Below the pieces are notes generated by a model. It had not been told where the DNA came from. It was given only the letters and a program-made list of their open reading frames with translations, and did not search any database. A DNA stretch of 64,000 nucleotides from Hemileia vastatrix (lineage: Eukaryota > Basidiomycota > Pucciniomycetes > Pucciniales > Zaghouaniaceae), in NCBI GenBank assembly GCA_030280995.1, contig JASXTE010000013.1, forward strand, positions 14,349,501 to 14,413,500, read 5' to 3'. Below are positions 48,561-60,466 of this stretch, piece after piece; within the stretch, counting starts at the first letter, position 1; each line of letters starts with the position of its first letter. Made by a program: the position numbers and the translations under genes.

Positions 48561-50124
48561 CAGATTTACCATCAACAGGAACCAAACCAGATCCCTCACC
48601 AGAACCTCTAACTCCAACAGGCTTTGGCAATGAAGCCAAAGGGACATCCTCCTCAGAGTCAGAATCCACCTCCATTAGCATTGGATCACCATTCAGATCC
48701 AATGCACCAAAACTAGGGGGGCCCATATCAGCCATACCCTTCTGCATCTTGTACAGCTCCTCTTTGCTGTACCTCTTCCTAGCTGCACTCAGCTTAGGAT
48801 CCCCCTTTGAAGCATTTGGCTTTGGTTGGGCCTGAGAACTGCTCTTAGGCCTTCCCACCTTTCCTGCTTCCACATCATAAACACCAGCCAAGCATTCACC
48901 ACTTGACTGTCCACCACAAGAATACAACTCCAAACCACCAAAGGAAGTAGAAAAAGAGACCTTATTGACCTCCTTCCCCTTTCCCTTGACGTCCTCATCT
49001 ACCTTAACAGAAGACTTCCCCTGATCAGGAATCTCCTCAAACCTTGGCCTCCTTTGATTGAGACCACCCCTTCTCCTGACCAAATCAACAGGAGCCTGCC
49101 CCTCACTGTGCTTCACAAAAGAACCGTCAGGGAACTTAAAAACCCTGCCATCAAACTCCACTTTTCCTTCAGACACATCTCTGTTCAATGCCCAACAATC
49201 ATTGGACCTGTGCCCCCTCCTACTGCAATAAGAGCAAACCCAAGGATCACTCCTACCAGCCCTCCTTTCAAAATCTCTAGGCTGAGAAGGTGCCTTATTA
49301 AACTTCTTGGCCTCCTGAACAAAAATGTGCAGCTGCTTTGTAAGATCAGCCAACTGCTCCACCATTGGGTCCCTCTCCTGTTTGGGAACCTGCACCAAAT
49401 TTTTCTCCTCCTTCTTCTCCTTAACTTCCTCTTCAGCCAAAGCCTCACTGACTTTGCTGACATATTTGGCACACCCCTCCTGATAGGTGTCCACAGCAAA
49501 TAACTTCAAATGGGCCTCAACAGCCTCCTTCACCTTATCCAAGGCAGGCAACTTCTGATCCCCATTAGAAAGAGTCTTCATCAATTCATTTCTTGACAAC
49601 TCCTTCAACACATCCATCCTGACATCTCTAGCCAGGGCAGACCAAAAAACATCCTTGGCAGCATTTTCATGTGCCAGCTCCTCCACTTCCACCAAATATT
49701 CTACCACAGGATCATACTGTAGCAGAAACTTCCTGTAACTATGTAAGTTACCAACACCACCATAAGATTGCCATTCACTGACAACCTTGTTCAGATCCAC
49801 CATAGTGAACCTGACACCCCATCTATCCACCATTTCCCTACACAACAATTTCCAATCCCTCTTCTTGTAGCCAGACATGGCCACAATCTCCTTCTCCACT
49901 GACCTATCACCAATGAAGAAGATAATCTGCTTCACCATGTCCAGGTAGGAAGCACCATCCACTCCAGCAGCAGTTTCATACTTCTCTAGAAACCACTTGA
50001 CATCCTCCCCATTAAAATTGGTACCATCCCAAGTTTTAATCCTCACACACTCCCTAACCATCACAGAAGGAGGACCATCTCCCCCACTGACAGTCACCGC
50101 AGGAATAGAGGAACCAGAAGCCAT
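48508..50124 (-). CDS. Element A gag
   Basis: Open frame of 538 codons from the ATG at 50124, about 70 nt after the primer-binding site. The N-terminal capsid-like part includes KTWDGTNFNGEDVKWFLEKY and DWKLLCREMVDRWG. A zinc knuckle CSYCSRRGHRSNDC (CX2CX4HX4C) is at about 297-310. The C-terminal third is Ser/Gly/Pro-rich and charged. Product would form the particle and bind RNA. The frame is intact, unlike pol. The ATG was preferred to an upstream TTG that extends the frame by seven codons. Confidence 0.9.
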   Translation of the reverse strand: MASGSSIPAVTVSGGDGPPSVMVRECVRIKTWDGTNFNGEDVKWFLEKYETAAGVDGASYLDMVKQIIFFIGDRSVEKEIVAMSGYKKRDWKLLCREMVDRWGVRFTMVDLNKVVSEWQSYGGVGNLHSYRKFLLQYDPVVEYLVEVEELAHENAAKDVFWSALARDVRMDVLKELSRNELMKTLSNGDQKLPALDKVKEAVEAHLKLFAVDTYQEGCAKYVSKVSEALAEEEVKEKKEEKNLVQVPKQERDPMVEQLADLTKQLHIFVQEAKKFNKAPSQPRDFERRAGRSDPWVCSYCSRRGHRSNDCWALNRDVSEGKVEFDGRVFKFPDGSFVKHSEGQAPVDLVRRRGGLNQRRPRFEEIPDQGKSSVKVDEDVKGKGKEVNKVSFSTSFGGLELYSCGGQSSGECLAGVYDVEAGKVGRPKSSSQAQPKPNASKGDPKLSAARKRYSKEELYKMQKGMADMGPPSFGALDLNGDPMLMEVDSDSEEDVPLASLPKPVGVRGSGEGSGLVPVDGKSVGGAGPQESSRTSVWSS

Positions 50125-50194
50125 TCCTCCAGACCAAAACACCAAAAAGAGCCAACCAAAGAAAACAGAGATTCCAAAGAACTAGCAAGTTCTA

Positions 50195-50211
50195 CCCCAC
50201 GTTGGGCGCCA
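50195..50211 (-). promoter_or_regulatory. Element A primer-binding site
   Basis: Four nucleotides below the 5' LTR, the minus strand reads TGGCGCCCAACGTGGGG, complementary to a tRNA 3' end ending GGCGCCA. The tRNA species is not assigned. Confidence 0.8.
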
Positions 50212-50215
50212 GAAA

Positions 50216-51307
50216 TGTAGACAATCCTATAGTACTAGCTATAGGCCTTGACCAAGGGAGTTGGAGAAAAACCAGAGAGAAAATCCCCTGTCCCTTTAGA
50301 AAAATAGAGTGAGATTTACTTGCTAAAGTAAGTTGGTTCCTGTTTTTCTAAAGCCCCTTTTCAACACACTTGACTGCTTGATGAGCCAAGAAAGTAGTCC
50401 CCAGATAGACTACCAGACCAAAGAACTGAAATGTAGAACAAAGTCCACACCAGAGACAGCAAAGATACTTGATGTAGGCTGCAAATCCACACCAGAGACA
50501 GAAATAATACTTGCTATAGCTTCAAGACTATAACAGAGAAAACAGTTGCCAAAGTTAAGTTAAATGAAGAACTCAATTGCAACAAACACAGCCAATTGTG
50601 GCCAGAAAACAGTGAAAACTGAGTGAGGAAAAATGAGATCACCTCTGGATGGTTGTATGATGATTAAGGTTGCCCCAAACTGTCTTATTCACTATGTACA
50701 CACAGACCACTAACTAAGAGCCCATGCGCACCCACCAATCTGGCGCCTGTACCCGCCAAATTGCATAAAAAACCCTCCTGGAGCACTCCCCAACCTCCTA
50801 AAACAGAGGCAGGCGGGCCGCCCGACGTCGGAGATGCCGCCTGGAGCGGCCTGGCCTCCCTGAAGCCAGAAAACCAATAAAAACCACTAATCTACTTATA
50901 AAAATTAGCTACAACTACTAAAACCTTTAAAACACGGAATTTCACTATAACAACATTGGGATATGAAATATAGAGAAAAATTAGCTCTATCCAATAGTAC
51001 TAAGCACTTAACCCTAAGACTTAAGGTTAGCCCGTAAAACACGAAAAACAAAATTAAACAGCAATCTTTTATAAATGAAAAATGAGGAAATTACCCCTTA
51101 AAACTCAGGATATGAAAAATGTCTTCAAGACATAAAATATAGAGAAAAACCAGGGCTATCCAATGATAGTACCCACATACCCGCAGACCCAATATCCACA
51201 GAATAAAACCAGAAAAATACCCAATTCCTTAACAGATGTCAATTAAGACATGCACAAACCGCGCCAAATCACACAACAAAGGCCCATGCCAATGTTGGAA
51301 GACCACA
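50216..51307 (-). repeat. Element A 5' LTR (1092 bp)
   Basis: Partner of 29190-30282, with only scattered substitutions and a length difference of one. It carries the same GC-rich patch (about 50745-50870) with CGG-AGATG-CCG at 50829-50839. Its outer end abuts CCGTGAAATTAAT, which is the continuation of the B 5' LTR. Confidence 0.93.
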
Positions 51308-51805
51308 CCGTGAAATTAATATAATTAATCTAATTGTGATGTAATTAATTGTGACAAGGAACTCATACTTTATTACTAATAAAATTGATGCCCTTGTTGA
51401 CGTATTAATTAATTTATTTTCTTATGTCATATATGTACTCCTTTTAGTCACCTACTTTCTCACATTCTTACAGTAGATGGTGTAAATTCCGTGTCTTTTA
51501 TTCCCTCATGTTTTGCCTATAAAAGGCCCCTTACTTTTGTGCTTTTCAGGACATTCCTTCATTACTTACTTTATTATTACATTTACAATACAAACACTTA
51601 TTTCTATATTTTATAACATTAGTATTTACAACAGGGTAATTCTAATCTATAATTTATATTAATATTTAAAAACTACCTCTTGTATTTTAGTAAACCAATC
51701 AATTTGATTAAGAAATACTTACTTTTCTTTGAGAGTTCATTAAATCCCCGAATTTCCTCGTATAAACCTCAAATAAACTTCTAGACCCAAAAGGACCCCT
51801 TGACA
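51308..51805 (+). repeat. Element B 5' LTR, remaining 498 bp
   Basis: Resumes the LTR interrupted at 29189 and matches 59004-59496. It contains GCCTATAAAAGGCCCC (TATA box, about 51516-51531), with likely transcription start in the ATTACTTAC region downstream, and ends CCCCTTGACA at 51805. Confidence 0.92.
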
Positions 51806-51806
51806 A

Positions 51807-51824
51807 TTGGAGGCCTTCCCGAAT
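51807..51824 (+). promoter_or_regulatory. Element B primer-binding site
   Basis: One base after the LTR the sequence reads TTGGAGGCCTTCCCGAA, in the position and with the TGG start expected for tRNA priming. The tRNA is not assigned. Confidence 0.65.
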
Positions 51825-52652
51825 TATCGACGGCGCATCGTGATTTGAGGGCGTAAATTGTGGGGACCATTGGCATTTGAGTACCTGTAAGGAAAAGAGA
51901 GCAACGAAAATGACAAAGGTCATACATCACGTGACAAAATTTTTTGCTGCGAACAGGAATCAAACCGCGCTCCAAAAATTAGGTTCATATATTGACTAAA
52001 CGTCGTATATATTGTGGTAATTCTTGATATTACTGTTTGTGGGTCACTTTGCACTCTTCATCTGCCACATATTTCCTTTTACTCAGCACTCTGTAAGTGG
52101 CATTTATTTGCTCATTTTACAGGGGGAGGTGTCTAGTAATTTGGATTTAATTTTTTATTATTATATTTTATTTTTATTTTTCCTGGTTGACAATAATAGA
52201 GCAATAGTGTTCTTAGTCCCAGAAGTAATAAATAATTATATTTTAATATTAATTACTATAATCTTCAGTTGACATTTTGTCCTGATAATTTAAATTTTAT
52301 TTGTTCCAGTTGACAAATTGTCCTGACAATTAAAATTTTTTTAAATAAAATTCATATTTAATTACTTCAGTTGACATTAAGTCCTGGTAGTTAATTAATT
52401 AGTTGATTTAAATCCTGAAAATAATTATCTTAAAATTATTAATAAAAATTTTAATTTATTTCTTCAGTTGGTTATTTTATAATCCTGGTTTTAAATTATT
52501 TTGAATAAATAAATTAATTATTATTTAGTTGATTTTTATCCTAAAAATTTTATTATTATTATTTTTATTTTATTTCTGTTAAATAAAAATTGAAAATAAA
52601 GACTAATTCATGTTATTGTCTCTCTTCTTCATTTCAGTTAAATCTTAAAAGA
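51825..52652 (+). other. Element B leader with degenerate tandem repeats
   Basis: An 828-bp leader. About 52262-52560 holds several degenerate copies of a unit starting CAGTTGACATTTTGTCCTG followed by AT-rich DNA, roughly 40-75 bp apart. A CTTCATTTCAG just before the gag ATG (about 52625-52637) looks like a 3' splice site, so part of the leader may be an intron. Confidence 0.6.
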
Positions 52653-53267
52653 ATGACTGACCAAAGTGGTTCTTCTGCACGTGAAGAGGAACTAGACTTA
52701 ATTGATTATGATGAGCCTACTTCTGTAAGTTCTCCTTTAAAAAGAAGAATTTCTCAAATTAATAAATCCTTGCCCCAAACAGGATGTGGAGATGCAAGAA
52801 GTGGAAATCCTGGTAGACACAACTCAGGATCAGAAACCTGTAATAAACCCACCAGAAGAACTTCCAAAAGTATTCAGGATAAAAAAGATGCCATTGCCTC
52901 AACAGGTAAAGAATCTGTCAACTCAAATAAAGGAGCAAGGACAGAAAACTTGAGATTAAGGGCAAAGGTAGATGCTCTGGAAGAAAAGGTGAGAAAGATA
53001 GATACCTTTCTTCAAGAGAAGAAGAAACCTCTTCCCCCCAGGGATCATCAACCATTGACTCCCCAGTCCCAAGAAAAAGTGGAAGTGTCCAAGTGGCAGT
53101 GGGATTATTTAAACACTCAATGGGACAACCTGTCTCAAAATCAGCATCAGTTACCTCAGGCAGGTCCGTCAAGACCCAGCCAGGTCAACCCCACACCTCC
53201 TCACCCCTATCAAGGAGGCAGAAGAAGAATAAAACCCAATATGGTCATACCCAGCAATCCCTGGTAA
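52653..53267 (+). pseudogene. Element B gag, N-terminal segment
   Basis: ATG at 52653 opens a 204-codon frame with Ser-rich, charged sequence and a likely coiled coil (LRLRAKVDALEEKVRKIDTF) at about 110-130. The frame ends at 53267, and the larger gag segment continues in a different frame (shift of -1) that overlaps from 53093. Either two overlapping gag frames or a single indel explains this; the decay elsewhere in B favours an indel. Confidence 0.7.
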
Positions 53268-55303
53268 GCCCCTCTATTTATCCTCAAGTGCCATTTCTTG
53301 TAGCTGATTCTGTTCCTTCAGGTAAATCTGCGAGGGAAGAAGAAACCTTGAGATCAGTAGAGGCTGGGAGCAGTAGACAAATAACTCATGTATCTAATCC
53401 ATTACTTTTAATTGCTACTTCAAAGATTAACCCTGATATGGCTGTAATTGATGAAACTCTTGACCCTGAGTTTTATGAGAGTCTGGAAAGTTACTCAGTT
53501 TCCTTATTGAGAAACATTCCAGATGTAGCAAAGATTAATGATGAGTACTTGAGAGATATTATTGCAAAGCAGAATCATATTATGAACAATATGCAATTAA
53601 CTCAGAAGTTTAATGGTTTATTAACTGAGCAAGGGTATCAATCCTTAAGGAGTGAATTGCAGAAAGTCTCTGATGATTTGTTTAACTATAAGGCAACTCA
53701 TTAAAAGAAGGTTGCTTTGTGGAAAAATATCAAAAATGATTTGTCTAAATTAAAAGATACTGTATCTATCTGTTGTGAAGAGCTGGAGATAGATAAGATG
53801 AATCTGAAAAGATTGAATGACCATTATTCATCTTTTCAAAATAAAAATCAGTTATCTTTTGCAACTATCAATGAGAGTTTATCTAGTCTTCCAAGAATGA
53901 AAACAAGACTAACAACCATTGAAGAAAAATTGAACTCATTGTTGAATGACCAGAAATATTCTTACATTTCTTTAAAGGAACATATAGTTCAGGATGCTGA
54001 AATATTACCTGTGGCTAGTTCATCTACAGTAAAAATAGTTCCAGAGATACCTGTTGATACCACTGAGTTTCCATCAAAAATTGATGATGCACCAGGATCT
54101 TCAACAGAAGGATTGAACAATGAGATTACAGCCCAATCGGAGAAGTTACAGCTGCTTCTTACTCAGAAACAAGCTAGTACTAAGAAGACTCCTTCAAATC
54201 AAAAGAATTGGCCAAAACTTGACCAATATCCAACATTTGATGGTGATTCTTCCTCTGATTGGCAACAATTTATTTGCAGAATTGATAACTTGAAAAACTC
54301 TTACAAACTCCCAGATGAAGAAGTTGTGTCTAAGTTAATTTCTTTATTTACCAATGTAGCCCTTATGTGGTATGAATCTGTCCTATTAGATGGGAATGAT
54401 TACTCATGGGAAGATTGGAAGAAATTAATTAAAGCACAATTTGGGGGCTCCAAGTTTAGGATGGCTCAACAAAAGCAGTATGAGGAAACTAAATATAGTT
54501 CTTCTACTGATAAACCTATTTATTTCTTAATGAAACTTGTTAAAATCTTAAGATCTATGGACCCAAAAATGGAGTTTGAGTTATGGAAGGACAGGATCCT
54601 TTATAAATTACCAATGTCTTTGAGAGGCTTGATAGTGGCTAGGACTGAATTCACCAGAGAACCTTCTTCTTTAATCAATACTTGTAATGAGATTCTTCTA
54701 AACAACAAGTATGATTCCAGAAGATTCATTCCTAGAACCGCTTGGAAAAAACCCTCAACATTTCAAAAGAAACCTCTGGAAAAGGTTGGGAAGCCTTCTG
54801 CCCCTGTTGCACCTAAAAAGTATGCAACAAACACTTGTTTCAAGTGCAACAAACCTTGGCAGAAGGGCCATGTTTTTGACAAGAAGATAAATCTTGTAGA
54901 ACAAACAGAGGAGCATGCTGATGACACAGTAGCACTGAATGATACTTCAATTGATTGTGCCAGAAATATTTCATATGAATCTCAACAAGAAATCTTGATG
55001 CTGGAAGAGGATATCCATTATTTAAATACTATTGATATTGATAATAATGCTTTATCTACAGTTGAAGATGCTGAGATCATAAAGAACATTGAGGATAGCT
55101 CAATTGTTATTGCCCCTCTCAAGGCACCAGTCTTGATCAATGGAACCAGCATTGAAGTTGTTCTGGATTCTGGAGCTGGAGGAAGTGTAGTATCTGAAAG
55201 AGCAATTGCTTCAGTGTATCAAGACTATAAATCAAAACTAATGCCTATCATTTCTGAAAATTGGAGAGGTTATGGCTCTGTTTTGTCCCCCATTGGTAAA
55301 TAA
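53093..55303 (+). pseudogene. Element B gag (main part) and protease
   Basis: One frame with a stop at 53702-53704. The capsid region holds WPKLDQYPTFDGDSSSDWQQF and the retrotransposon-gag helices around LPMSLRGLIVARTEF. The zinc knuckle reads CFKCNKPWQKGHVFD: the last Cys of CX2C...H...C is Phe here (the D copy keeps Cys but has lost the His). A retropepsin domain with VVLDSGAGGSVVSE follows near the end. A TAA at 55301-55303 cuts the protease, with the same frame continuing beyond. Gag would package the RNA and the protease mature the particle. Non-functional in this copy. Confidence 0.85.
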
Positions 55304-56418
55304 AAAGCCACAGTGTTTTTCAAATATAACCATGGTTTTGTAAGAGCTAGTTGTGATTTGATTGTCATGAAAAATGATAACTTAAGCAATCGGTTTATTG
55401 TAGGGAATGATATTTTAACCAAATATGGCATAAAATTGGATCCCTCAAACCAATGTTTCACAATGGGGATGAATGGGAAGAGAAAATTTAAGATTTCCTC
55501 CCCCAAAAAATTATTAAATCTAGAATTGAACACATGTAATTTTGTAGTTCAATATGAAGGAAGATCTACAAGAAAAATGCATGCCCTTATATCTGAGATT
55601 GACAATGCCTCTTTTAGAGAACAACTTTCTGGTGAGGATAAAGATTCCATCCTTAACTTGATAAAGTCTTTTCCTATTGCCTTTGCTCATGGGTCACATG
55701 AACTGAAATTAGTTAAAGAAGAAATGAAACTTGCATTGTCTTGTCCATTAACTGATATACCACCTAGTTTAAAGAAGAAGCCTTATCCTGCTTCTCCCAC
55801 AAAGAGAAAAGATATTGAAGACAATATCTCTACCCTTTTAAAAATGATTATTATTGAAAAGGTAGTTGAAACACCTGTATATTGTGTTATCTCACCTGTC
55901 CTAATTTCTTATGAGAAAGATAAAGCCAGGTTATGTGGTGATTATAGAGCACTAAATACTTATACTGTTGATGATATCTATCCTTATTAGAATTAGCTCT
56001 ATACATGCTACCTTACAGGGTGCTAAATATATCAGCTGTTTGGATGGTAACAAGGGATATCACCAGGTACCTGTTGAGAAAAATTTCAGAATTTTCTGAT
56101 GATTGCTACTCATATGGGTATTTATAAGTATGTTAGGATGCCATTTGGCCCTAAAAATGCCCCTTCAGTTTTCCAAAAAGTCATGGATAACACATTCCAT
56201 CAAGAGATAATTGAAGGATGGCTGATGGTTTATATTGATGATATCATTATATTCTCAAAAACATTTGAGGACAATCTTAACCACCTGTGTAATGTGTTCC
56301 AGAAAATGGATGAGATAAATATGACACTTGCTTTGAATAAATGTAAATTTGTTTCCATTCTTTAAAAGTTCTTGGTCATGTTGTTTCAGGCTTACAGATA
56401 TGTGTTGACCAATATAAA
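55304..56418 (+). pseudogene. Element B reverse transcriptase, frameshifted
   Basis: Continuation of the protease, then the RT. RT blocks: LCGDYRALNTYTVDDIYP (before a shift at about 55985), ISCLDGNKGYHQVPVE, a second shift at about 56095, YVRMPFGPKNAPSVFQ, catalytic YIDDIIIFS at about 56232-56258, and a third shift at about 56360 before VLGHVVSGLQ. The catalytic motif is preserved despite three frame changes. Compared with D this copy is less decayed. Confidence 0.88.
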
Positions 56419-58671
56419 TTGGCAGCCATACAACAGGTGAAGGCTCCTACTACAGTTAGAGAGCTCCAGAGTTTTTTGGTAATGTGTGGATACTATAGAC
56501 AGTATATTAAAAATTACCAAGTCATAGCTTTACCCCTTACCCAATTAACTAGAAAGGATGTTGCTTTTGTCTGGAATAGTGAAAGACAAAGAGCTTTTGA
56601 CACTATGAAACACTGTTTGATGTCAGCACCAATTCTTGCTTTACCTGACTTTAATCAACCATTTGTTTTGTACACTGATGCCAGTTTCATTGGTCTTGGT
56701 GCTTCCCTCCATCAAAAACAAGTGATGAATGATAAAGTATCAGAAGTAGTAATTTGTTATATTTCAAGAACCTTTAGAAATAGTGAATTGAAATATGGGG
56801 CTACTCAATTGGAATGTTTAGCTGTAGTGTGGGCTCTAGAAAAGCTACATTATTACCTAGATGACCAGAAATTTGAACTTGTCACTGACTGCAGTGCATT
56901 TAAATCCCTTTTAAACTTGAAAACACCAAACAGACATATGTTCAGATGGCAGTTGGCTGTTCAAGAATACAGAGGGAGAATGTCAATTATTCATAGGGCT
57001 GGTATTGTTCACTCAAATGTGGATATGTTATCAAGGTTACCTTTACCAAAAAATGACTCTAATCCTGCTTATGATACTGAGGATGAAATTATTCATATAC
57101 ATGGGATATATGTGGTTGATATGGAGGAAGAGCTATTACAGATTATTCTGGATGCATATGATAAGGACACTGACTTGAAAAATTTATGCACCATATTAAA
57201 TGATCCAAAGAATGCTTCAATACAAGCATTAATTAAAACCCTTCCACCAAAGTACCAGAAGGCTTTGGAAAAAGGTAAATTTTCAATTGATGAAGGATAT
57301 ATATATTATAGGAGGAAGTTGAGTAATGTTATTGTTATTCCTCCTTCTATGAGAGAAATCATTTTGAAAATTTGTCATGATGACATATTAGCTGGACATT
57401 TTTATCTTGAAAAAACAATGATCAGAATTAAGAACACTGCTTGGTGGGCTAATATGTCTGAAGACACAAAATTATATGTTGAATCTTGTGATTCTTTCCA
57501 AAAATCAAAAAGATTAACTGGTAAAAGAGCTGGATTAATGCAACATATTGAACCTCCTGATGCACCATGGCAGATAATAAACATGGATTTGGTAACAGGA
57601 TTACCTATTGCTGGAAAAGACAGTTATAACTCTTGTTGGGTTATTGTGGACAGATTCACTAAAATGTGTAAATTTATCCCTACCCACAAGGATGTTTCCA
57701 CTAAAGAATTAGCTTTCTTATGGTGGTCTCATATGTTTAATACTGCTGGTTTTCCTAAAGCCATAATCTCTGACAGAGACTCTAAATTTACTTCTGAATT
57801 TTGAATGTCTCTGATGGATGTTTGTGGTTGTGATCTGAAACTTTCTACTGCCCATCATCCACAGACTGATGGCTTAGCTGAAAGAATGATTCAGACTTTA
57901 GAGGAAATGATAAGAAGGTATTGTGCCTTTGGCCTTGAGTATAAAGATAATGACAGATTCACTCATGATTGGGTTACCTTACTTCCTGGGTTGGAATTTG
58001 CTTAAAATAGCACTGTTCATTCTGTTACTCAAAGAAAGCCTTTTGAGCTCTGGCTTGGATATGTTCCAAATACTCCTGCCCAAATTCTCAATAACAAAAT
58101 ACCTAAATTGGATATACATCATGGTGTAAAATCTTTTCTTCAAATGCAACAACTGTGCAGAAATCATGCTCAAAAATGTATTGAGAAATCATTTGAATAT
58201 GAGAAGAAGAGATGGGACAAATCCCATAAAGAATATACTTTTAAAAAGGGTGATGAAGTGTTGATTTCTACAGTCCACTTCAATTTACAAAGTAATAACA
58301 AATTAAAAGATCCATTTGTTGGTCCATTTGTTGTCAGAAGAATGATTGGAGATAATGCAGTTGAGGTTATTCTGTATTCTCCATATGACAGAAAACATCC
58401 TGTTTTTCCAATATCTCTTCTGAAACCTTACACATCCAATAATGATTTATTTCCAAAAAGGAGGGGAAGACCAAAGAAAACCCTAAATGAAATCACTGAA
58501 ACAGCAGAAATTGAAAAAATTCTAAATGAAAGAATAGTCACTGCTGAAAAAGGTACAGAATACTTATTGAGATTCAAGAATAAATCATCTGAATATGATT
58601 CTTGGATACCTGGGAAGGAGATATCTAATCTTCCTACTCTACTAAAAAAGTATAAAAAGAAAAAATTATAG
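56419..58671 (+). pseudogene. Element B RT thumb, RNase H, integrase and chromodomain
   Basis: One frame with two nonsense codons (57802-57804 in place of Trp, 58003-58005 in place of Tyr by comparison with D). RNase H: LYTDASFIGLGASL, QLECLAVVWALEKLHYYL, TDCSAFKSL, HSNVDMLSRL. Integrase: HHCC domain with the second Cys replaced (CDSF against CDYC in D), core residues in INMDLVTGLP, ISDRDSKF and DGLAERMIQ. The C-terminus carries an RRGRPKK basic segment and a chromodomain-like end (EIEKILNERI...YLLRFK...DSWIPGKEI), placing B among chromodomain Gypsy elements, where it would steer integration to marked chromatin. Confidence 0.92.
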
Positions 58672-58689
58672 CATTTTTTTTTATTGTTT

Positions 58690-58705
58690 TTTTAGAGTGA
58701 GGAAG
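58690..58705 (+). promoter_or_regulatory. Element B polypurine tract
   Basis: AGAGTGAGGAAG lies directly before the 3' LTR start TGTCAGCC, following a T-rich run, as expected for plus-strand priming. Confidence 0.75.
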
Positions 58706-59496
58706 TGTCAGCCAGGCTACTAGACTTACCCGGTAAAATAATTAATTATTTTACTGAGATGAAGCCACACCCAGTTTTCTTACTAACAATTAATTATTTA
58801 TTTACTTAAGTATTACTTACAACTAGCTAGTTAAGTACATTAAGTAGTATAAATAATGTAAATAAATGTCCCCTACATTTTTACTCCCTAACACCGTGCT
58901 CAATAGTATAAGTTTGATTGAGAATAAAAATTTATAATAAAATTATAATAAAAAAAAACCTTAAGATTATTATATTACTTCATTGAGAGATCTGGAATCC
59001 CATTGATTAATATAATTAATCTAATTGTTATGTAATTAATTGTGACAAGGAACTCATACTTTATTACTAATAAAATTGATGCCCTTGTTGACGTATTAAT
59101 TAATTTATTTTCTTATGTCATATATGTACTCTTTTTTGTCACCTACTTTCTCACATTCTTACAGTAGATGGTGTAAATTCCATGTCTTTTATTCCCTCAT
59201 GTTTTGCCTATAAAAGGCCCCTTACTTTTGTGCTTTTCAGGACATTCCTTCATTACTTACTTTATTACTACATTTACAATACAAACACTTATTTCTATAT
59301 TCTATAACATTAGTATTTACAACAGCGTAATTCTAATCTATAATTTATATTAATATTTAAAAACTACCTCTTATATTTGAGTAAACCAATCAATTTGATT
59401 AAGAAATACGTAATTTTCTTTGAGAGTTCATTAAATCCTCAAATTTCCTCGTATAAACCTCAAATAAACTTCTAGACCTAAAAGGACCCCTTGACA
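58706..59496 (+). repeat. Element B 3' LTR (791 bp, uninterrupted)
   Basis: TGTCAGCC at the start, CCCCTTGACA at the end, with the same GCCTATAAAAGGCCCC TATA-box region as the 5' copy. It shows the pre-insertion sequence at the site where A entered the 5' LTR (about 59003). Confidence 0.95.
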
Positions 59497-59829
59497 CATA
59501 CAGTCACTTTTTAAGTGATTTAAAGCACATTTCTTGTTTTTCATATAAAACAATAAAAACATCAGCTTTAAGTCTACTTAAAAATTTTATAGCCTTATTT
59601 TTAAGGCTCTTAAGAATACCCAAGAATATTAAAACTTAATATTAAGTACATAAGACTTATAAAAGTTGGATATATGTGTATATATAAGGTGTTATAATGT
59701 CATATATTGTATTTTTTCACTTATGTATACAACTTGTGTAACTTTATTTATTGTTTCTATGTATAGTCCATGTGTTTAAAATAATTTATAAGTAATTTTT
59801 ACTAATTCCTGGGAATATCCAGGTGGACA
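59497..59829 (-). repeat. Element D 3' LTR, first 333 bp
   Basis: On the minus strand it begins TGTCCACCTGG at 59829, right after the D polypurine-like tract, and runs to 59497 where B was inserted. The rest is at 28892-27735. Confidence 0.85.
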
Positions 59830-60004
59830 CTTGCCCACAAAAAAAACAATAAAAAAATGATAAGTTATACATTTTTTTATTTTATTTTTCAGGTATTCAG
59901 AAAATTATGTAGCATAAAAGATTAATTATTTAAAGACATAAAACATAATAAAATATTATGAGAACTGTATTTTAACCTCTCAGCTGGTTGAACAGAATTA
60001 TATT
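59830..60004 (-). other. Element D 3' untranslated end and polypurine-like tract
   Basis: Between the chromodomain stop and the LTR. On the minus strand a T-rich run is followed by GTGGGCAAG directly before TGTCC, the same order as in element B (T-run, purine tract, TGTC). Confidence 0.65.
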
Positions 60005-60466
60005 TCAATTTAAATTAATAAGAAGGAAGGATAGATCTGAAATTTCTTTTTCAGGTATCCATTTATCAAATTTATTTGATTTTCCCTTATATATTAATAA
60101 AAACTCATTTCTGTTCTCTTTAGTAAGGTTTTTTTTCTTGAGTATTTCTTCAATCTCTGCTTTTTCCACAAGTTCTTCAGACTGTTTCTTAGGCCTTCCC
60201 CTTCTTTTTGGAAATAAGTCAGGATTGTTTGCATGGTAAGGTTTTAATAATGAGATAGGGAAAACTGGATGTTTCCTATCATATGGGGCATATAATATTA
60301 TTTCCACAGAGTAATTACCAACCATTTTTTTGACTAAAAAAGTTTCTACAAAGGGATCCTTTAATTTAAAATTACCTTGTAAGTTGAAATGTAGTGTTGA
60401 AATTAGGACTTCATCTCCTTTTTTGAATTCAAATTCTTTATGAGATTTATCAAAAATTTTCTTTTT
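60005..60466 (-). pseudogene. Element D integrase C-terminus and chromodomain
   Basis: Open part 60325-60005: YDRKHPVFPISLLKPY, the RRGRPKKQSEE basic segment and a chromodomain-like end (EIEEILKKKN...FLLIYKGKSNKFDKWIPEKEI). It aligns along its length with the end of element B. The 60326-60466 part is still recognisable (KKGDEVLIS-like) but is interrupted by a stop and a shift. Confidence 0.88.

Noticed and set aside
29185..51312. Perfect 5-bp target duplication around element A
   Set aside because: Flanks are CACGT and CCGTG; only part matches, so I rely on the restored B LTR rather than on a duplication.
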